From positions 1-30,246 of the forward strand of contig JBNGIS010033671.1 of assembly GCA_049999725.1 (NCBI GenBank): 30,246 nt of DNA, in the 5' to 3' direction. This stretch comes from Haplomitrium mnioides. Lineage: Eukaryota; Marchantiophyta; Haplomitriopsida; Calobryales. This document shows positions 10,964-21,402 of this stretch, in pieces. The notes beneath the pieces were generated by a model, which saw only the letters and a list, made by a program, of their open reading frames with translations, was not told the origin of the DNA and ran no database searches. Position 1 is the first letter of the stretch. The number at the start of each line of letters is the position of its first letter. The translations under genes and the position numbers were made by a program.

Positions 10964-12668
10964 TGTGATGATGAAATCAGATATAATCGCCAACTGTTTC
11001 TTCATCGTGACCAACAAATGAAAGAAAGAACAAAACTTGCAAACCATCAAAAAAAAAATGTTATGCCGATGGTCAAAAGTATTTGGGAATTGCCATTGAT
11101 AGAATAGATTAGAAGAAAACTGCTATTCTACACTGGTCTTCGCCACCAAAAAACATTGATAAAGATTGTTTGGTAGGTGTGCATGTTGTTGGTGCCTTAA
11201 TATTCAATCATGCTCTTTCTTCGAGGGTCTTCTTAATGTACGGAAACTTGAGAAGCAATTTTAATTTGATAGTTACTGTGCTCAACAAAATATTATGTGA
11301 CTTTGAAGAGCTCATGCCTCCATGTTTGGATATCTTAGTCTTCTTATTGCCAATAATGTTTTTCGAAAAATCAAGGTGGGATTTCTTATGGTTGGCCATA
11401 CTCATAATCAAATCGATCAAATGTTCAGCCGATTCTCAAAACGTTTGAAATATTTCAAGGCTTTCACGATTACAAGTCTTAGCAAGGTGCTTCAATTATC
11501 CTATATTCCTAATCCTCAAGTAACTCTTTTGTTGGAAACTTAGGATTTCAAAATGTTTCTGTAGCAACGTCCCTCTCCCGTTCAAAGGATACATGATATT
11601 ACCTTTAATCAACAATTCAAGTTTTAGTTAAATGATTCCAAGGCAAAGATTTGGACCAAATAGTTTTCAACAAATAAATTTTGGTTACCTACGGATGGTA
11701 TTTGTCAACTCAAGTTCCTACCTGAAGTGAACAGAGAAATTTTGAGTTCAATATTGATTCCTCTCAAGGCATATTCTGAAATCAAACAATCGCAAAAGGA
11801 AGAAAGAGAAGTGGATGCAAAGAAAGTGGTATTTTCAATAAGGGATAACATAAGTGAGAACTGCTACAAGTTCTTTAGAAATTATGATATTCAATGGTGG
11901 AATGAGTTTTTTCTTGCCCAACAAGAGATTGTGGCCTGCATCCTTGAAAAAGAAAGACGATGACTCGAAGCAGAATTTACCTTTCCACCTTCACAATTGT
12001 CAAACACTTACAATGATTCTCAAAATGTTTGTTTAGGTTCTTAGAATGATGCTCAACAAAAAGAAGAAGTTACTCCAATGCAGCAAATACTTTCTATATG
12101 CTGAGCAATCTATGATGGAGCACCTAGGCTGTCAGAAGGGACTTTTTTGCACAACACTCAATGAGAGCATAAATTTGGCAATCTACATGAGATGAAAGTT
12201 AGAATGTTTATTTGTGTTGTTGCATCTCTAGATCCAAAAGGCAAACCATTTTGGGTTGCCAAAGTTCTCAAAGTTTTTTCATTTGATGAGGAAGATCTCC
12301 CAAACCCAAAATGAGTACGTGTTCAATGGTTTGCTTCTCAGGATGAGAATGCATTTTCTGGACAATACTTCCCAGAAAAAATAGTAGCAACAAAAGGGAA
12401 ACGCAAATCCAAGTTACATATTGATGTACTTGATGTGACACAAATCACAATTCTATCTTTTGATTTTCTTCTTACTCAAAAAACCCAAGTGAGGAAAACC
12501 ACTCTAGCTACCATTAAAGCAAATATATTTGAGTACGAAAAACAAAAAGCCCTAAATCCTGAAATGTTTCAAAGAGATTTAATCATTGTCATTAACACTG
12601 AGACAGATCAAGTAAATCTTGATGAATCTTCTGAAGCTGAATCTGAAGAAGTCGAGATGAGTGACTAA
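10964..12668 (+). pseudogene. DUF7869-like gene, decayed
   Basis: An open path starts near 10964 (FCDDEIRYNRQLFLHRDQQ) and changes frame at an A10 run (11049-11058). It continues with a TAG at 11110, then LVGVHVVGALIFN, SRVFLMYGNLRSN and a frame change with a small deletion near 11310-11330. The most diagnostic stretch is KVGFLMVGHTHNQIDQMFSR (about 11370-11430), the HTH-x-x-x-D signature of the DUF7869 family. From 11322 to the TAA at 12666 a single frame holds, broken only by nonsense codons (for example 11541, 11562, 11625, 11661, 11961). The C-terminal part includes PFWVAKVLKVF and VQWFASQDENAFSGQYFPE, a small chromatin-reader-like module, and an acidic end (SSEAESEEVEMSD). The biochemical function of the family is unknown to me; the domain often occurs in transposon-like, multicopy genes. 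Element A ends 130 bp upstream. Confidence 0.65.
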
Positions 12669-12969
12669 AGTAATTTAAGAATTTTATTATGTATTTTGTA
12701 TTTTCAAGTATATTGTAATTTAAGATTATTATTTTATAAAGTACGTGAGAATCTTTTGAAGCAACTTGTTGAACTTTTCTACCACCTTGAACTTTTTACT
12801 GTAAATCATACCAAGTTGAATGTTACTCTCTATAAATGAAACTTAAATCTTTAGTTAATATTTTCATTTGCTTTGTAAAATATTTTCTTCTCCAAAATGT
12901 AAGTATGTTGTTTCCAACTTTATTGTTTTCTAGAAGAGTTTAAGGTTATTGTCTTGCTAAAGCATCTGC
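12215..12969 (+). repeat. Inverted repeat, arm 1
   Basis: It covers the last 150 codons of the DUF7869-like gene and about 300 bp of its 3' flank. It is the reverse complement of 14279-15032 along the full length, with scattered substitutions and small indels. Outer limits: TGTTGTTGC at 12215; inner limit AAGCATCTGC at 12960-12969. Confidence 0.9.
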
Positions 12970-14170
12970 CCAAATTGACTAACTATTTTTTTCTTGTAAG
13001 GACTTTGATGTATAACTTAAAACCTTTAGTGTGCTTTGATTCAGATGTAGAGCTTTGTACCTATTTTACTTCTAGATTTTGAACTAGAAATCGAAATCTT
13101 TTGCGTGCGTAGAGTTTGTTGCAAAAATAGAACATTTACAGTTTGTATCCTCGATTGTAGAAATGTGAACCCTATACACGCATAGACTTTGATTCACAAG
13201 TCGAAACGTCGTGCGTACAAAAACTCTTCTACAGAACCTAAAACCTAAGTTCTTGTCAGTCTTTGTTGTAGAGTGTTTAGATGGCGAGTTCAGATTCCTA
13301 TACATGCATAGACTTTAGGGTGGAGTGTTCACATGTTGAGCTTGGATTCCTATACGTGCATAGACTTTGGTGGGGTGGAAGTCCAAGCCTTCCACAAGCT
13401 CTACTTCTCATATGCAACCTTCAAGCTTCTTCATACAAAGACTACCGATTGCAACTTAGTTTGTACAGAAGTCATAGACTCTTTTGTAGATCTTGAGACC
13501 TTTGTTTGGTTGAATCAAGTCTAAAACTTGGAGATGTTTCTTGTTTACACTCTTAATTCAATCTCCTTAGCTACTGTTTTTTTGATTTTGAACTATTATA
13601 CATTGGTATATATGCTTCGTTGAATTATAAAATATGTTTAAATGTTGAAACCTTTTTTAAAGCCCACGTTAACTTTTGCGTGCATAGATTTTCAAGTACA
13701 AGTGAAAGCTTCTTTCTTGCTTGAACTTTAAAATAGAGCACATAAATCCATGCATTGTTTCGTTTTCTTTGTTTTTGTATTTACAATTGCAAACTAATTC
13801 CCTTGACTTCTAGTTCCCTTGGGCTTTTTCTTTATGTTTTGTAATTTTTTTCCAAAAAAACTGTTTGAAATAGCACCATGTCTACACGTTCATAGAGTTT
13901 GTATGATCAAACATATTTGAAAATAGTTTCTTGTGGCGTGTATTTCAATTTTTGGGCTTAGAATTGTAATCAATGATAAATGCAATTTTTTGGTGAAAAC
14001 CAACCATAATTTTTATACTTTTCATCAAATTCAAGTTTTCCAATATTTTCATAAAAACTAATAATATTGATTGATTTTGCATAATGATATTGACTCTCAC
14101 TCTATCATGCTTGTTGAAACGGCCAAAAACAAACCTAAAAAATTCATGTACTTTTAAAAAAACAAAACCT
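12970..14170. other. Spacer of the inverted repeat, AT-rich
   Basis: No gene is recognisable. The notable content is a set of copies of a motif like TACRYGCATAGACTTT (about 13172, 13300, 13352, with weaker forms near 13680 and 13885), two of them within a 52-bp tandem repeat. Short frames at 13281-13524 come from that repeat and are not supported as coding. Confidence 0.5.
13271..13374 (+). repeat. Imperfect 52-bp tandem repeat, two units
   Basis: Both units begin GAGTGTT (13271 and 13323) and contain GATTCCTATAC-TGCATAGACTTT. They diverge in the middle. The surrounding spacer has further isolated copies of the GCATAGACTTT core. Confidence 0.7.
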
Positions 14171-14272
14171 CGTTTTTTTTAATGTTTTTTTAGATCAAAA
14201 TCGCAATTTTTCCCAAAAAAATAAATTTGTTTCTGTTTTGAGTAGCATGTTCTTGGTTCACAGTAGAGGCTG
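14171..14272. repeat. Dispersed repeat, copy 2
   Basis: It matches 1-110 in direct orientation, from the CGTTTTTT run to GGCTGTT, with about a dozen differences. It ends six bases before arm 2 of the inverted repeat. Confidence 0.6.
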
Positions 14273-14278
14273 TTTTAA

Positions 14279-15032
14279 GCAGATGCTTCAGTAATAAAAT
14301 AACCTTAAACTCTTCTAGAAAACATTAAAAAAGAAAACAATATACTTTCATTTTTAATAAGAAAATATTTTACAAGCCAAATGAAAATATTAACTAAAGA
14401 TTCACGTTTCATTTAGAGAGAATAACATTCAACTTGGAATGATTTACACTTAAAAGTTCAAGGTAGCAAATAAATTCAACAAATTCCTTCAAAACATTTT
14501 TATGTACTTAAAAAAAAAACAGTTTTAAATTACAATGTAATTGAAAGTACACAACATACAATTAAATTCCTAAATTACTTTAGTCACTTGTCTCAACTTC
14601 TTCGGATTCAACTTCATAAGATTCATCAATATTTACTTGATCTGTCTTAGTGTTAATGACAGTGATTCAATCTCTTTCAAACATATCAAGACTGATTACT
14701 TTTTGCCTTTCGTACTCAAATAGATTTCATTTAATGGTACATAGAGTGGTTTTCTTCAATTGGTTTTTTTGTGTAAGAAGAAAATCAAAAGACAGAATCG
14801 TGATTTGTATCACATCAAGTATATCAATATGTAACTTGGATTTACATTTCCTTTTTGTTGCTGGTATTTTTTTTGGGAAGTATTGTCCAAAAAATGCATC
14901 CTCGGCCTCATAAGAAAACCATTAAACACATACTCATTTTGGGTTTTGGGGTTCTTCCTCATCAAATGACAAAACTTTGAGGACTCTAGCAACCCAAAAC
15001 AGCCAGCCCTTTGGATCCAGAGATGCAACAAC
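14279..15032 (-). repeat. Inverted repeat, arm 2
   Basis: Reverse complement of 12215-12969. The match begins with GCAGATGCTT and ends with GCAACAACA; sequence beyond 15032 is unrelated to that upstream of 12215. Confidence 0.9.
14580..15032 (-). pseudogene. 3' fragment of a second DUF7869-like gene
   Basis: Read on the minus strand, this fragment gives the same C-terminal module as 12215-12668: FWVARVLKV, DEEEPQNPK, FGQYFPKKI, KSKLHIDILDVIQITILSFD, and an acidic end ESEEVETSD with the stop at 14580-14582. It has its own stops and lesions, such as WFS followed by a deletion, so the two copies have decayed independently. The 5' two thirds of the gene are absent: similarity stops at 15032. It faces the plus-strand copy tail to tail. 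Confidence 0.75.
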
Positions 15033-16366
15033 AATATATTGCCTCTTTGTTTTTGTCACAAAGACCATTGCTAGTTGCTCCCAATCTCTTGCATATTAAA
15101 TTTTCTATGCAAAATTTAACTTGCATGACATGAAGACAATTGGATAAAGACTATCATAAAATTTCTACTACAAATTTGTTGCAATGGAAAAACTAGAGGC
15201 ATAAAACACAACTATAGAAAGATATTTTTTACCAAAAGGCTATAGAATAGGCTAAGAGGAAATTGCTTGCTTGAGTTATTGAAACGATGCTTGCTATTTT
15301 TTGATCTATTAAAACTTGAACTCTTTTCGAGATATATTTGTAAGTGGTGATAAAATATATGTATATTCATGGATGAACTGTTAATGAAAGCTTGCTAACC
15401 CATGAATGCCTAAACTTCTTTTACAACTCTAGGTATTGGCTACTATATGATATCCTTGATTTTCTCTTCCTCTATCTTTGTGCTCCAAATAAGTCATCTC
15501 TTGCTTCTAGAACTTGTAGTTATATTTCTTACAATCTTGGGCTTATAATAGAGCTATTATTAGCACAGCTTATTTAATTCTTCTTGGATGTGAGTTTTAT
15601 ACCATGTTTAAATTTTACTCTATATGAAGATATTATTGAGAAATACCAAAGATGACTTATCTAATAGCTTATAGAAAATGTGATGCATCTAATCTATGGA
15701 TAGTGGAGGAGTGCACAAATTCTCGTTTTCTTCTTTTAACAGTGTTTTCTCGACTCGATGTGTTTGTTACCATTGTGTATGAATTTAAGTTAGACAAAAA
15801 AGATTCATAACATGTTGTATTTCTTCAATCACCACTTTATTTGCTTCTAAATTTGCTATAATATCACTTTCTATTATAAAAAATGTAGCTCTCTTTCTAG
15901 AAAAACAGTGATTGCTCTCATAACAGTATAAAGTATGTAAGAGAAAATACAATAGCCACTACTACAAATCAACCCCATATACAACTTAAAATAATGCAAC
16001 CACTTCAAGAATATGAGACAACAATTGTTTTCAGCTATGTGCATATGTATAAAGCTTATAATTCAACAGCTTTTACTCACTCATTTTTTGTGCTTGTGCC
16101 ATATCATATATCATAGTCGTATAACTTCTTTAAGTCTAGTAGTAAACAAATATAAAGTAAACATATAAATGAGTGTGAATCAGAGTAAGTTTAAAGTTTC
16201 GTGCTAGTCTTAAGACTATAAAGACTGAAACATACAAGTGCACACTAATGGTACTAGAAGGTAAAAACTAGCAAGAGTTGCACCACTAAAAGAAAAAACA
16301 TGAGGTGAAAATAGAAAGTCAAGGGTCAAGTAAATCCACCAAATTGACTACAACTAAACTCAACCA
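15033..16366. other. AT-rich stretch, no feature seen
   Basis: Short frames only, the longest 61 codons, with no recognisable domain on either strand. Nothing resembles an LTR edge, tRNA or strong hairpin. Confidence 0.5.
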
Positions 16367-16545
16367 CAGTACCAATTGCTATACCCCTAATCACTGAACT
16401 ACTATACTCCTAGTCATTGAAGTGTTATATCCCTATTCATTGAACAATTGTTACATACCACTAATCATTGAACTACTACACCCTTGATAATTAAGACTTC
16501 TAAATCTTTAATCACTGAACTATTACAACTCTAATCACTAAATCT
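16367..16545 (+). repeat. Degenerate minisatellite, about 25-35 bp units
   Basis: About six diverged copies of a unit like CCCTAATCATTGAACTACTA follow one another, with core TCACTGAACTA or TCATTGAACTA. The units are too unequal to fix an exact period. Confidence 0.65.
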
Positions 16546-16565
16546 CATTAGCTAAGTTTAGAGTA

Positions 16566-17442
16566 TTAGGAAAGATTTGCAACTTCCTCCTCCAATGAGT
16601 ATCACATCAATTTTTCCATCAACTCATGTTTGTTGATCTTTTTGATCTTTGTTGGGAGATCTTTTCTTTGTGTTGGGGATAAGTCCTTAAAGATCCAAAG
16701 AGGTTGGCCTTTCAAAGCCTTTTTGGACTTTGCAAGAGCCCTATTGTCTTTGATATCCTCGAACTAGAGTAGTATTGAGCCACCTTTGCCCAAAAGTCTC
16801 CCAATTCATTTACATGTCATGTATAATTTCCCAAGTTCACATGGCTATGTGATTTGTTTTTGGATTATGCTTCGAAGGTCTTCATGCTGCTCCTTTGGAC
16901 TTCCATGGACGATGAGGTTTAGTCCACGCCCCTTCTGTTCTATTTTCATAACTTCCTTTATTGCTTTCCTAACAATGTCAAGATTTGGGTAGGTCTCTTT
17001 CCCTTTCACAATATTTGTGAGATGATTTGGGTGTGCTTCATCTTTGATGCTAGTGTCTCATAAGTACCACATTGCATTTCTCTACTATGGATCTGGTGTG
17101 AAGTTTGTGAGTCTTCAAATGTGCCACATAGGATGTACTTTAGTCTTCAAATGTGCCACATAGGATGTACTTTCCATAATGTGCTTGTCTTGGTATTATA
17201 TTGCCTCCTCCAAGTAATTTTGGAACTTTTGTGCTTCTAGAGAGTGATAATGCAATCACGTTGTTCTCCAACCTTAATAATTGCTCTTTGATGAAGGCAT
17301 TGGATTCTTGGAGGTCTTGTACCTGTTTGGCTGAGTTAATTTTCTGCTTTTCCAGTTGATTTGTGAGAGATTTTACCATGTTTTCTAGTCTATGTATGCG
17401 GTCTGGGTTCTTGCATGAAGCAATTATGTCCTAGGTGTTCAT
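16566..17442 (-). pseudogene. LINE ORF1-like protein remnant
   Basis: ORF1 proteins of L1-type LINEs bind and package the element RNA. Reading the minus strand from an ATG at 17442 gives a short N-terminus, then a heptad-like coiled coil (IHRLENMVKSLTNQLEKQ to KEQLLRLENNV, about 17410-17260). The first frame stops at 17140, inside a 32-bp duplication. In another frame the text resumes as NHLTNIVKGKETYPNLDIV, then KGRGLNLIVHGSPKEQHEDL (about 16960-16880), like the RRM strand and turn of ORF1p. After two stops comes KKALKGQPLWIFKDLSPTQR (about 16725-16665), which matches the C-terminal 'LKG-x-x-WI-x-EDL-x-x-Q-R' pattern. The stop is at 16566-16568. No LINE reverse transcriptase follows at lower coordinates. 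The assignment rests on motif order and spacing; another coiled-coil plus RRM protein is possible. Confidence 0.5.
17110..17173. repeat. Perfect 32-bp tandem duplication
   Basis: Two identical adjacent 32-bp units, 17110-17141 and 17142-17173, each starting AGTCTTCAAATGTG. It lies in the ORF1-like remnant and contributes to its frame loss. Zero divergence implies it is recent, or an assembly artefact. Confidence 0.92.
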
Positions 17443-17608
17443 TGTCCCATGTCTGGTCTTCATTCTGGGATGAGGGGGGTTGTTCATCCTGTTTAGCAAA
17501 AGGGTTCCAGACCACTGTCAAAACTGTTGTGCACATGCAATACTGTACCTGCAGTCAGATGTGAAAATGCTGCAGACAAGTGGAGGGCCTCTTTAGGAAA
17601 AGAAAGGA

Positions 17609-17915
17609 ATCCTATAGCCCAAGTGAGATCACCATAGCTCAGATGAGGTCTACCACCATCAGCTACCATTGCCTGCACTACCAACTACCCTTGCACCTGC
17701 TAACAGATCAATTCTGCACGTGATTGATTGACAGCCCAAATGAGATCTACAGCCTCAATGAGATATGCAAGCTCAAATGAGAAATACGATCTGCATCCCA
17801 AATGAGGTTTGCAAGCTCAAAAGAGAAATGATATTTGCAGCCCAAATGAGATTTGAAGGTTCAAATGAGAGGTCTCCACCACCAATGACATCTGCACCAT
17901 CGAATGAGATCTGCA
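17609..17915 (+). repeat. Degenerate minisatellite, about 18-20 bp units
   Basis: Many diverged copies of a unit like GCCCAAATGAGATCTGCA, alternating with GCAAGCTCAAATGAGA. The core AAATGAGA recurs about every 18-20 bases. It lies just 5' of the minus-strand ORF1-like remnant, so it could be part of that element's 5' untranslated region. Confidence 0.65.
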
Positions 17916-19262
17916 CCACTACCTTGTATCTCTCTTTGAAAACCTCAGGTTATGGGGATCCAAATGCTCGACTCCCTTTATCTTGCAACCTAGATGTTAT
18001 ATGTTATAGGAGATTGCAATAGAGTAAGATACTAACATCAATTAAGAACAGCAGTGCAAAGCAAGGCATATTGGATTTTCTGCCTGAGATTGAGCTAGAC
18101 CTCTGCCTTAGATCTGAACCAGGGTTCACGACCCCCAATTGGAAGACCAAGAATGATCCTCCTGCAGTGATTGACCAAATGTTTACTGGTCGCATGGCTA
18201 GAGATCCTTCAATCCAAGCACAGGTAAGCTTTTTGCAGGATCGTAGCTCGTGCAGACAGCCTTCATAGAAAAAGGCCACAACCTTCATAGTAGATCTCAG
18301 CCCTCTCTACGAAAACGAAGCCACCCAGGTCTTTAAAAATGAAAATGAAAAATGAACAATGTAGTCCTCGTGGTCAAGGAGCAGTCCAGGTGTGCTCATT
18401 GTTTCGTGATCTCACCTCTCACAGTGGCATGTTGGGAGGGCTTCTGACAAGTGCGCTTTCCATGTTCACAATCAAGTGCCGCGATCCGTCTTGCAAGCCT
18501 GTTCCCTACGATCTGCGTTGGAGTTTTGCTGACGTTGCGACTCTGCGATGGCTGCTCAAGTCGGTTGAGGCGCGAAAAATCACAAGAGGGGTCCATGTGA
18601 AAAAAAGTAGGGGAAATTCTTGCAAAAAAAACTAGGCTGCAGATGCAGCCCTGGATACATAAACAATCATCTGCGGAAAGGAACACAAACAGAGAAAGAA
18701 AACGCAAATTAGAGTCGCAGCTCTTCAAGTCAGGTGTGACTCGCTCAGCGATGAGCACAACTTTGAGTAGAGGTTTAGGGTCAAGAGAGAGGTTGGGTGG
18801 TCGCAGGCCGAGATTTCTCCAGGGTAGAATGTTGTCAATCGAGCGTTTCGTAGTAGCAATGTATTTAGACAGCAATGTATTTAGTCAACAATCTGCATCA
18901 TTGGTGTCTTAAATCTCCAAGCTCCCTCATGGTTCTTGTTCCAAATGTTCTTATTCAAACATACAAGAAATGAAGGTAAGCTTCATCGCATCCAGGGTTT
19001 AGGGTAAGAACATTAGGAGTGAGGCTTGTCTTACTAAAGTGGAGAGTAAGAGAATTTTCTTGTGAAGCAATTGAGAGTAGCTCCATAATGATAATGATGG
19101 AGTTGGCTAATGACTCTTATTTATACTTAAAGCAAGTGGTGTCACCTAGTCTTTTTGTCTTACAATACGATAACCTTGTTCATTTATAAGTTTACTAGCT
19201 TATTTCTCTTATAAAATGAGTTGCAACTCTTGTAGCATTAAATACATTGAGGTTGTGCATCG
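17916..19262. other. Unassigned stretch with GC-richer island
   Basis: Sequence between the minisatellite and the (TA)n tract. A 159-codon minus-strand frame (18396-18875) and overlapping plus-strand frames at 18339-18635 and 18643-18912 lie in the less AT-rich part. None has a recognisable domain; competing frames on both strands argue for chance or for former untranslated sequence. A polypyrimidine-AG of splice-acceptor type is visible on the minus strand near 18680. No firm gene call can be made. Confidence 0.4.
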
Positions 19263-19277
19263 CTTACACAACTACAT

Positions 19278-19328
<51 letters not shown>

Positions 19329-19338
19329 NNNNNNNNNN

Positions 19339-19387
<49 letters not shown>

Positions 19388-19410
19388 TGACAACTACAAC
19401 ATGCACAATA
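19263..19410 (+). repeat. Duplicated segment flanking the (TA)n tract
   Basis: CTTACACAACTACATTGTCTA, then the TA array, then ATCATGACAACTACAA correspond to a second copy without array at 19615-19660 (CTTACACAACTACATTTTCT, then ATGACAACTACAAG). The array replaces about 12 bases of that copy. Confidence 0.65.
19282..19385. repeat. (TA)n microsatellite with assembly gap
   Basis: Uninterrupted TA dinucleotides on both sides of ten Ns (19329-19338). True length is unknown. Frames of alternating Tyr-Ile across it are artefacts. Confidence 0.97.
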
Positions 19411-19660
19411 GAGAATATCAAACAACTTAGTTGTCATATCAAGAAATCTATATTTTTTCAAAAGTTACAACTTATCAACTTTCATTTGGTTCATACAACA
19501 TCGAAAGAAACCTTTCTATACTATAACAAATTACAAAGCCTTATATACTTATGCATAAAAAAATTCTAAAACCCTAAAATGTAGCCCTAAAAACATGGTA
19601 TGGTATACACATCTCTTACACAACTACATTTTCTACATAAATTTTATGACAACTACAAGC

Positions 19661-20289
19661 AAACAATAAGCAAACAATTGAGTCTCATTCATACAATGCA
19701 TGAGATCTCACAATCACCTCCCTAACTGGTGGTCAAGTCTCTCAACACTAGCTAGCCAGCTGTCTCCTAGAAAATTGATATACACTTAGTGATGGAAAGA
19801 CTAGGAGGTTCGGTGCAATAAAGCCCAATCGTTCCCTCTGCTATAATATGTACCAACCTTAGAACTCAATGAAAACTATTTGTCTTATATGAACTGTCAA
19901 AGTAAAACCATCATATGCCAAGAATAACTAGAAGTGGTGCTATCAAACCAAACGGATGTCATCTTCTAAAACATTTACATATTTGAACATGTTGAAACTC
20001 TTCAATAGATGACCAAAATTCACAACCCTTCTAACAATATGCAACAATATTAGAACCTCCCAAACACTAATGAAAAAGGTGCTTCACTATTGATTTCTAT
20101 TGATACCCATTTTCTCAAACCAAGTTGTTATGAAACAAATCTCACAATCCATATTTCAGCCACTCATACACCAAGAGTCAACAACCAGGTTGTCAATCTT
20201 CACTGCTAGTACAGAAGAGAACTTCTCCACCAAACACTAACAAAAACACATTAGACCATAACACCAAGACACTAGATAGATTGTTGGTT
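19661..20289. other. No feature seen
   Basis: AT-rich sequence with short frames only and no recognisable domain, repeat or RNA gene. It may include part of the minus-strand LTR ending at 21092 if that LTR is longer than proposed. Confidence 0.4.
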
Positions 20290-21092
20290 TGTAACTTAGA
20301 TTAGGAGTCCAACCCATTCACCCACTAGAACAAGCATGGGTGACTTCCCCACTTTCACCAAGAAGTTATCACTACCGATGTGAAAGCTGGTCCTCACCAA
20401 TAGACCAAAATCGAGTGTATCCACTATATAAAAACACCAATAGCAACCAATGAAAAAGGTGGTCGGATCAGAACGTACCCATTGCTACTATCATTGTCTT
20501 TAGTAACTTAATGATCTTTCCTCTGTCTAAGCCAACACCTAAGTGTTGAAACTCTAGAATATCCACAAGCTAAAACACTAATTGGCAGAATATTTCACCA
20601 AGCTCACCACCACAAGAGTGGGAAAATAGCCCATAATTGAAGACACAACCTAAAGAAATGCAGCCCAAACCTAGTTGGTTGCAAGACCTTAATCTTCTCT
20701 TTGGCACCACAATTGCCATTCACCAAACATGTAAAAGAATCTCAAAGACCAAATCCAAATGAGTAAGAACTCATGGTGAACTCTAATAGAGTTCTTCAAC
20801 CAAAAGCAACTCAAGGTCCAAGCTAAGACCAAGAGTGCAAGCAAAAGCTAAACAACCAAAGAACCCAAGTGATTCGAGAGGAACTCCAAAATGAGGAGTG
20901 GGGCTAAGAAGCCCTTCTATTTCTACAAGAGAAGAGTGACTTCGAAATCAAGTAAGCTAAAAGTGACTCTCTACCAAAAGTGACTTCAAAGACAAGTAAT
21001 CCAATCTTAGCCCTAAAAGTAACTTACTACCACTTCCTTCACTCCTCTCTATTTTCTTATAAATAGCACAACCTTATGCTTGTACTATTACA
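20290..21092 (-). mobile_element. Probable 3' LTR of minus-strand chromovirus
   Basis: On the minus strand, TGTAATAG at 21092 follows a purine-rich GGCGGGGA tract just after the integrase stop, the expected order of coding end, polypurine tract and LTR start. A TATTTATAAG lies near 21060. The region holds imperfect subrepeats of AAAGTGACTTC-AA-CAAGTAA (about 20933-21030). The far end is a guess: TTACA on the minus strand at 20290 would give TG...CA ends and 803 bp, but there is no second LTR to compare with. Confidence 0.5.
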
Positions 21093-21104
21093 TAATCCCC
21101 GCCT
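21093..21104 (-). other. Polypurine tract of the chromovirus
   Basis: Minus-strand AAGGCGGGGATTA directly before the LTR start and directly after the integrase stop. It would prime plus-strand DNA synthesis. Confidence 0.55.
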
Positions 21105-21105
21105 T

Positions 21106-21402
21106 CTAGTCGATAACGTCCTTGTCATTGCCGCAACTTTCAAAAATTTTAATAGCTTTTTGAACATTCTCAAGATTCGAAGAAGGTTCCCAAGTAGCAT
21201 CATGAAGTGAATAGCCTAACCACAAAACCTTGTATTGAACTTGTGGATGTTGCCCTTGCTTGATAACTCTTTTCGCCAAAATGCAGTCTACTTGAAATTC
21301 TTTATGATCATCAAGAACAATGGTCGGAGGAGGAAGTTGAACACGATTTGGAAAAGAAGATGGACTAGGAACAAAAGGCTTTAGTTTAGATATATGGAAC
21401 AT
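21106..21402 (-). pseudogene. Chromovirus integrase C-terminus with chromodomain
   Basis: The minus-strand frame reads MFHISKLKPF (end of the GPY/F module), a proline-rich linker, then a chromodomain over about the last 60 residues: FQVDCILAKRVIK, VQYKVLWLGYSLHDATWEP, NLENVQKAIKIFE, and a stop at 21106. The W-x-G-Y and T-W-E-P blocks with two of three cage aromatics are kept. Chromodomains of this type direct integration to marked chromatin. The frame upstream of MFHIS (LERSKALAN) comes from the LTR of element B, so the integrase was cut by that insertion. The remainder is not in the window. Confidence 0.9.

Noticed and set aside
16367-17915. CRISPR-like arrays among the short repeats
   Set aside because: Units are degenerate, adjacent and of unequal length, with no constant repeat and unique spacer pattern; the genome is a plant nuclear genome.
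18396-18875. 159-codon minus-strand frame
   Set aside because: No recognisable domain and overlapping frames on the other strand. Kept only as an unassigned stretch, not as a gene.
19216-19569. 117-codon frame of alternating Tyr and Ile
   Set aside because: Translation of the (TA)n microsatellite and a gap.
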